DNA from: a virus
Virus record (IMG/VR): IMGVR_UViG_3300021963_000072
Coordinates: 27,364 to 91,363 of that record
Length of the DNA stretch: 64,000 nt
Strand: one strand, 5' to 3'
Position 1 is the first letter of the stretch. Each line of letters begins with the position of its first letter. The notes beneath the pieces are model-generated. The model saw only the letters and a program-made list of their open reading frames with translations, was not told the origin of the DNA and did not search any database. Shown piece by piece: positions 62,129-64,000 of the stretch. The position numbers and the translations under genes are program-made.

Positions 62129-63010
62129 TCAGATAACTCGGGTTTTCTCATGTCCAACACGAATACGTGGATCACACCAGATTTCAAAACCAATGTCCTT
62201 TGCGTCGAGACAGAATGAAACATCTTCTCCGCACATATCTTGTACTGCACCGGATTCAAATACTTGCATCTTAGGAGCAAACCAAGGATACTTCATTTCT
62301 GGATGTTCAAATACACCATTCTTAATCATCACCCAACCAAACCCAGTATAATCAACAGTGAATGGTTTCTTACGCTTACTGATGCCATCAACCATCTCAT
62401 GATTCATCACACCTCCGTTATTGCGGAAGTCATCTTCATCCAACCAATGAGCAACAGAAGTGGTTCTTCCATCTTCTGTGCAATACCAACCAGCTGCAAT
62501 GGGGTGATCCTTCTCAGGATTCACTTTTAATGATTTGGAGAATACGTTTCCATTTTGATCGAGTTTTTCTTCAAAAACTACAACCTCATTTCCATCTTCA
62601 TCAGTTTCATAAACAACTGCATCATCGGGAAATGAAAGGTCACAGAGTTGCCAGAATTTCTCAGTGTTGAATACAATGTCACTATCGATCCAAAGTTGGT
62701 AATCATAAGGAAGTCGTCCATCCCAGGGAATCTGATCAGGTCCTCGGAGAACATTCGCACCTAAACACTTACAACGTGCAAAATTAACCATTGATGAGTA
62801 ATCTTGAGAGATCTGAATACTCATGCCATTTTGCACAAGATCAAATGACAGTTGCACAAAAGATTTGAGAAATTGGAACGAGCATCCTCTGCCAGGCAAG
62901 CAGAAAACAATCGTCTTTCCTCTCATGCGCTCTTTGATTCTGTCATAATTCCATTCTGGTCCATTATCAACCTGTGGGGGTTTTGCCTTTACCGTAAATC
63001 CTTTTGCCAT
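62129..63010 (-). CDS. glycosyltransferase-like protein (GT-A type)
   Basis: A 293-residue protein. KTIVFCLPGRGCSFQFLKSF starts the nucleotide-sugar fold; LWIDSDIVF holds a D-x-D motif expected to bind metal and sugar nucleotide; TGFGWVMIKNGVFE and GEDVSFCLDAKDIGF (E-D acidic pair) and RIRVGHEK follow. These are typical of phage and cyanophage GT-A transferases; the acceptor is unknown (host surface or phage DNA/virion sugars). Composition is somewhat more GC-rich than the tail genes. A sigma70-like promoter lies just upstream at 63034. Confidence 0.8.
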   Translation of the reverse strand: MAKGFTVKAKPPQVDNGPEWNYDRIKERMRGKTIVFCLPGRGCSFQFLKSFVQLSFDLVQNGMSIQISQDYSSMVNFARCKCLGANVLRGPDQIPWDGRLPYDYQLWIDSDIVFNTEKFWQLCDLSFPDDAVVYETDEDGNEVVVFEEKLDQNGNVFSKSLKVNPEKDHPIAAGWYCTEDGRTTSVAHWLDEDDFRNNGGVMNHEMVDGISKRKKPFTVDYTGFGWVMIKNGVFEHPEMKYPWFAPKMQVFESGAVQDMCGEDVSFCLDAKDIGFEIWCDPRIRVGHEKTRVI

Positions 63011-63033
63011 AATAGTATCAATGTTCAGTTATA

Positions 63034-63062
63034 ATTTTAAAGTATTTTGATATAACAGTCAA
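63034..63062 (-). promoter_or_regulatory. sigma70-like promoter for the glycosyltransferase unit
   Basis: TTGACT (63062-63057), 17-nt spacer, TAAAAT (63039-63034) on the minus strand, about 24 nt before the ATG at 63010. The -35 begins 2 nt after the upstream stop. Confidence 0.72.
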
Positions 63063-63063
63063 G

Positions 63064-63261
63064 TCAATGAGAAGATTCTAATACTATTTTCTTATTGACT
63101 ACGAGTTCCTCATAAGACAAATCAGCGACTTCATAATTACCCCCCAGCAATTCTGTGAGGTACTTTAATGTATCCCAATTTTTTTGAAATTCTTCTTCGG
63201 GCAAACTATGATATACACACTTACCTTTTAAGTAGATATGATAGATCTTCGTTTCACTCAT
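63064..63261 (-). CDS. small conserved cyanophage protein (YLKG family)
   Basis: A 65-residue protein, MSETKIYHIYLKGKCVYHSL, then WDTLKYLTELLGG and ADLSYEELVV. It is a typical small cyanophage protein of unknown function, perhaps related to the 50-residue product at 61970. The ATG at 63261 is used; the longer frame to 63282 begins with GTG and lies within 6 nt of the CATAAATA box at 63288, so it would leave no leader. Confidence 0.78.
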   Translation of the reverse strand: MSETKIYHIYLKGKCVYHSLPEEEFQKNWDTLKYLTELLGGNYEVADLSYEELVVNKKIVLESSH

Positions 63262-63287
63262 GAATCTTATTCGGTCTCTCACTGGGT

Positions 63288-63295
63288 TATTTATG
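63288..63295 (-). promoter_or_regulatory. late-type -10 box CATAAATA
   Basis: CATAAATA (minus) at 63295-63288, one mismatch from TATAAATA, 27 nt before the ATG at 63261. Confidence 0.5.
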
Positions 63296-63320
63296 AGGGG
63301 GGTCTGGGGGAATTTTTTAC

Positions 63321-63360
63321 CCTCGGAAATTTTTTTATGACCTCGGAAATTTTTTTATGA
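63321..63360. repeat. exact 20-bp tandem duplication
   Basis: CCTCGGAAATTTTTTTATGA occurs twice in direct succession at 63321-63340 and 63341-63360 in non-coding sequence. On the minus strand each copy starts TCATAAAAAAA, similar to the nearby CATAAATA box. Confidence 0.95.
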
Positions 63361-63446
63361 GATTGATATATATCGACCCATTTTGAAGATTTGTAGGTTA
63401 GAAGGACCCATTAATTTTAGCTACGGGGATCGGGGGCATCGGCACC

Positions 63447-63558
63447 GACCGATAAGGACTGCTAATCAATCACGAAGGACCGATAAGGACTGCTGATCGA
63501 TCACGAATGCTTATCAGTGCTCCGGCATACCCATAAGAACTGCTGATGTATCACAAAG
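63447..63558. repeat. degenerate 31-bp direct repeats with TGATNNATCA core
   Basis: GACCGATAAGGACTGCT plus AATCAATCACGAA (63447-63477) repeats at 63478-63508 with GATCGATCACGAA, and a third diverged copy lies at 63530-63558 (CCATAAGAACTGCTGATGTATCACAAAG). The second copy contains the perfect palindrome TGATCGATCA, with two overlapping GATC sites. Confidence 0.8.
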
Positions 63559-63576
63559 GGGGCAATGTGTGCCCCC
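63558..63576 (-). terminator. hairpin terminator after KTSC-like gene
   Basis: GGGGGCA / TGCCCCC stem (7 bp, 5-nt loop) 15 nt past the stop at 63591, followed on the minus strand by only three T. Confidence 0.6.
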
Positions 63577-63590
63577 TAAGTATACCTAAC

Positions 63591-63857
63591 TCACACCTCG
63601 GTTTCGATAGCAACGAGGTTGCCATTTGCCCGTGCTTGTGCAATCAAACGACCGAGGGAGATACCCTTACAATCAGTGTAAGAGATGATCTCAGTGAGAT
63701 CAGCACAGAACTCAGGATTGCTATTGAAACCGTAGGCACGTTCGGTGTTGCTTTGGAAGATCACCTCAACATAACCTTCCTGCTCAATGTGCAGGTTGTG
63801 GATTGCACTCGACTCCTCACGGGTGAAGGTGCGGTAGACGGGGGACAGGGTGCTCAT
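63591..63857 (-). CDS. small protein, possibly KTSC-domain, GC-rich
   Basis: An 88-residue protein starting MSTLSPVYRTFTREESSAIH, then EGYVEVIFQSNTERAYGF, FCADLTEIISY and SLGRLIAQARANGNLVAIE. The S-S-x-I...L-x-V-x-F-x-S/G-x-x-Y-x-F pattern resembles KTSC domains of unknown, perhaps nucleic-acid-linked, function; the match is partial. The ATG at 63857 is used; the longer frame to 63980 would overlap a hairpin and another ORF end. Its composition is far more GC-rich than the main block (32 of 60 bases in 63601-63660 are G or C). No Shine-Dalgarno is visible. Confidence 0.6.
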   Translation of the reverse strand: MSTLSPVYRTFTREESSAIHNLHIEQEGYVEVIFQSNTERAYGFNSNPEFCADLTEIISYTDCKGISLGRLIAQARANGNLVAIETEV

Positions 63858-63882
63858 GGTGCGTTGTGCGGTTGACTTGTTA

Positions 63883-63888
63883 ATTGTA
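63883..63888 (-). promoter_or_regulatory. possible -10 box TACAAT for KTSC-like gene
   Basis: TACAAT (minus) about 26 nt before the ATG at 63857. No convincing -35 is present, as the upstream hairpin occupies that place. Confidence 0.3.
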
Positions 63889-63897
63889 GCATGGATC

Positions 63898-63915
63898 GGG
63901 GGCAGTGGTGCCCCC
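63898..63915 (-). terminator. GGGGGCA/TGCCCCC hairpin between two GC-rich genes
   Basis: Perfect 7-bp stem with loop CCAC (minus strand), 8 nt after the stop of the partial ORF at the right edge. It lacks a T-run. The 12-mer GGATCGGGGGCA that contains its left side (plus strand) also occurs at 63426-63437. Confidence 0.5.
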
Positions 63916-63922
63916 ATAAGGG

Positions 63923-64000
63923 TCAGGGTTCCAGGATGATCTGAGAGAAAGAACCCTTGCCGTGGGTTGCCTCGCACCATGCCTCGGCAGCAGCCTCCAT
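63923..64000 (-). CDS. partial ORF at the right edge (C-terminal 25 residues)
   Basis: An open frame enters from the right edge and ends at TGA (63923-63925). The visible end, EAWCEATHGKGSFSQIILEP, is not recognised. An ATG coincides with the last three bases of the window, so either the gene begins there or, more likely, this is the end of a longer gene. Composition is GC-rich like the next gene. Confidence 0.4.
   Translation of the reverse strand: MEAAAEAWCEATHGKGSFSQIILEP

Larger units (their letters stand above)
63262..63590. other. 329-bp intergenic region with repeats and composition change
   Basis: No gene is supported here. From left to right it holds a CATAAATA box (63288), a 20-bp tandem duplication (63321-63360), an AT-rich palindrome GATATATATC near 63366, then a change to GC-rich sequence at about 63420 with degenerate 31-bp repeats (63447-63558) and a hairpin (63558-63576). 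Confidence 0.75.

Noticed and set aside
63283-63420. Possible tRNA or structured RNA gene in the intergenic region
   Set aside because: No cloverleaf, T-loop consensus or CCA-like end could be found in either strand.
63321-63558. Possible CRISPR-like array
   Set aside because: The two sets of repeats differ, units are adjacent or nearly so without unique spacers, and no cas gene is present.
63858-63980. Longer N-terminus for the KTSC-like protein
   Set aside because: The extra part reads through a GGGGGCA hairpin and the stop of another GC-rich ORF, and looks like leader sequence.

Overview
The window is 64 kb of a T4-like myovirus genome (Straboviridae-like cyanophage type), most probably infecting marine picocyanobacteria (Synechococcus or Prochlorococcus). 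The call rests on the collinear T4 core (gp25-gp6-gp7-like-gp8 / gp13-gp14-gp15-gp16-gp17-gp18-gp19-gp20-gp21-gp22-gp23 / UvsY-UvsW-gp55-gp47-gp46-gp45-gp44-gp62-RegA-gp43), on cyanophage-style additions (Hsp20, a DUF3110-like cyanobacterial family, giant glycine/threonine-rich virion proteins, small phage-specific proteins) and on AT-rich sequence. Every supported gene is on the minus strand, so the genome reads from right to left. No tRNA, CRISPR array, insertion sequence or integrase was seen, and no photosynthesis gene lies in this window.

Layout in transcription order. (1) 64.0-61.8 kb: a short accessory region with a GC-rich end, a KTSC-like protein, a repeat-rich 329-bp gap, a small phage protein, a glycosyltransferase-like protein and two tiny ORFs, closed by a clear terminator. 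(2) 61.7-30.8 kb: baseplate and tail-fibre/structural block (gp25, gp6, a 3742-aa gp7-like giant, a 2111-aa protein with a seven-repeat FG-GAP propeller, gp8, a 2785-aa DUF4815-like protein). (3) 30.8-14.8 kb: neck, tail, packaging and head genes (gp13 to gp23), ended by a strong terminator. (4) 14.6-11.0 kb: a tail-tube-fold protein (probably gp3), UvsY, UvsW, an LSm-like protein and the late sigma factor gp55. (5) 11.0-1.0 kb: recombination and replication (gp47, gp46, DUF3310, gp45, gp44, Dam, gp62, RegA), then Hsp20, an FkbM methyltransferase, and the N-terminal 350 residues of DNA polymerase gp43, which runs off the left edge.

Regulation. Two promoter classes are visible. Replication and accessory genes are preceded by host-sigma70-like promoters (TTGACA-16-TATAAT at 1668-1695, TTGACT-17-TACAAT at 8003-8031, TTGACT-17-TAAAAT at 63034-63062). 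Structural genes, and a few others, are preceded by TATAAATA-type late -10 boxes (17580, 18538, 14699, 41033, 60964 and others), which fits the presence of gp55. Most genes are packed with 1-14 nt overlaps or gaps, so translational coupling is likely.

Most worth a second look: a set of short recurring protein modules shared by gp8, gp14, gp15, gp18 and the three giant virion proteins; the seven-repeat propeller and the YHYH-like domain inside giant baseplate proteins; three LSm-like paralogues spread through the replication block; a terminator fused to a consensus promoter upstream of the polymerase operon; and the repeat-rich, GC-shifted right end.
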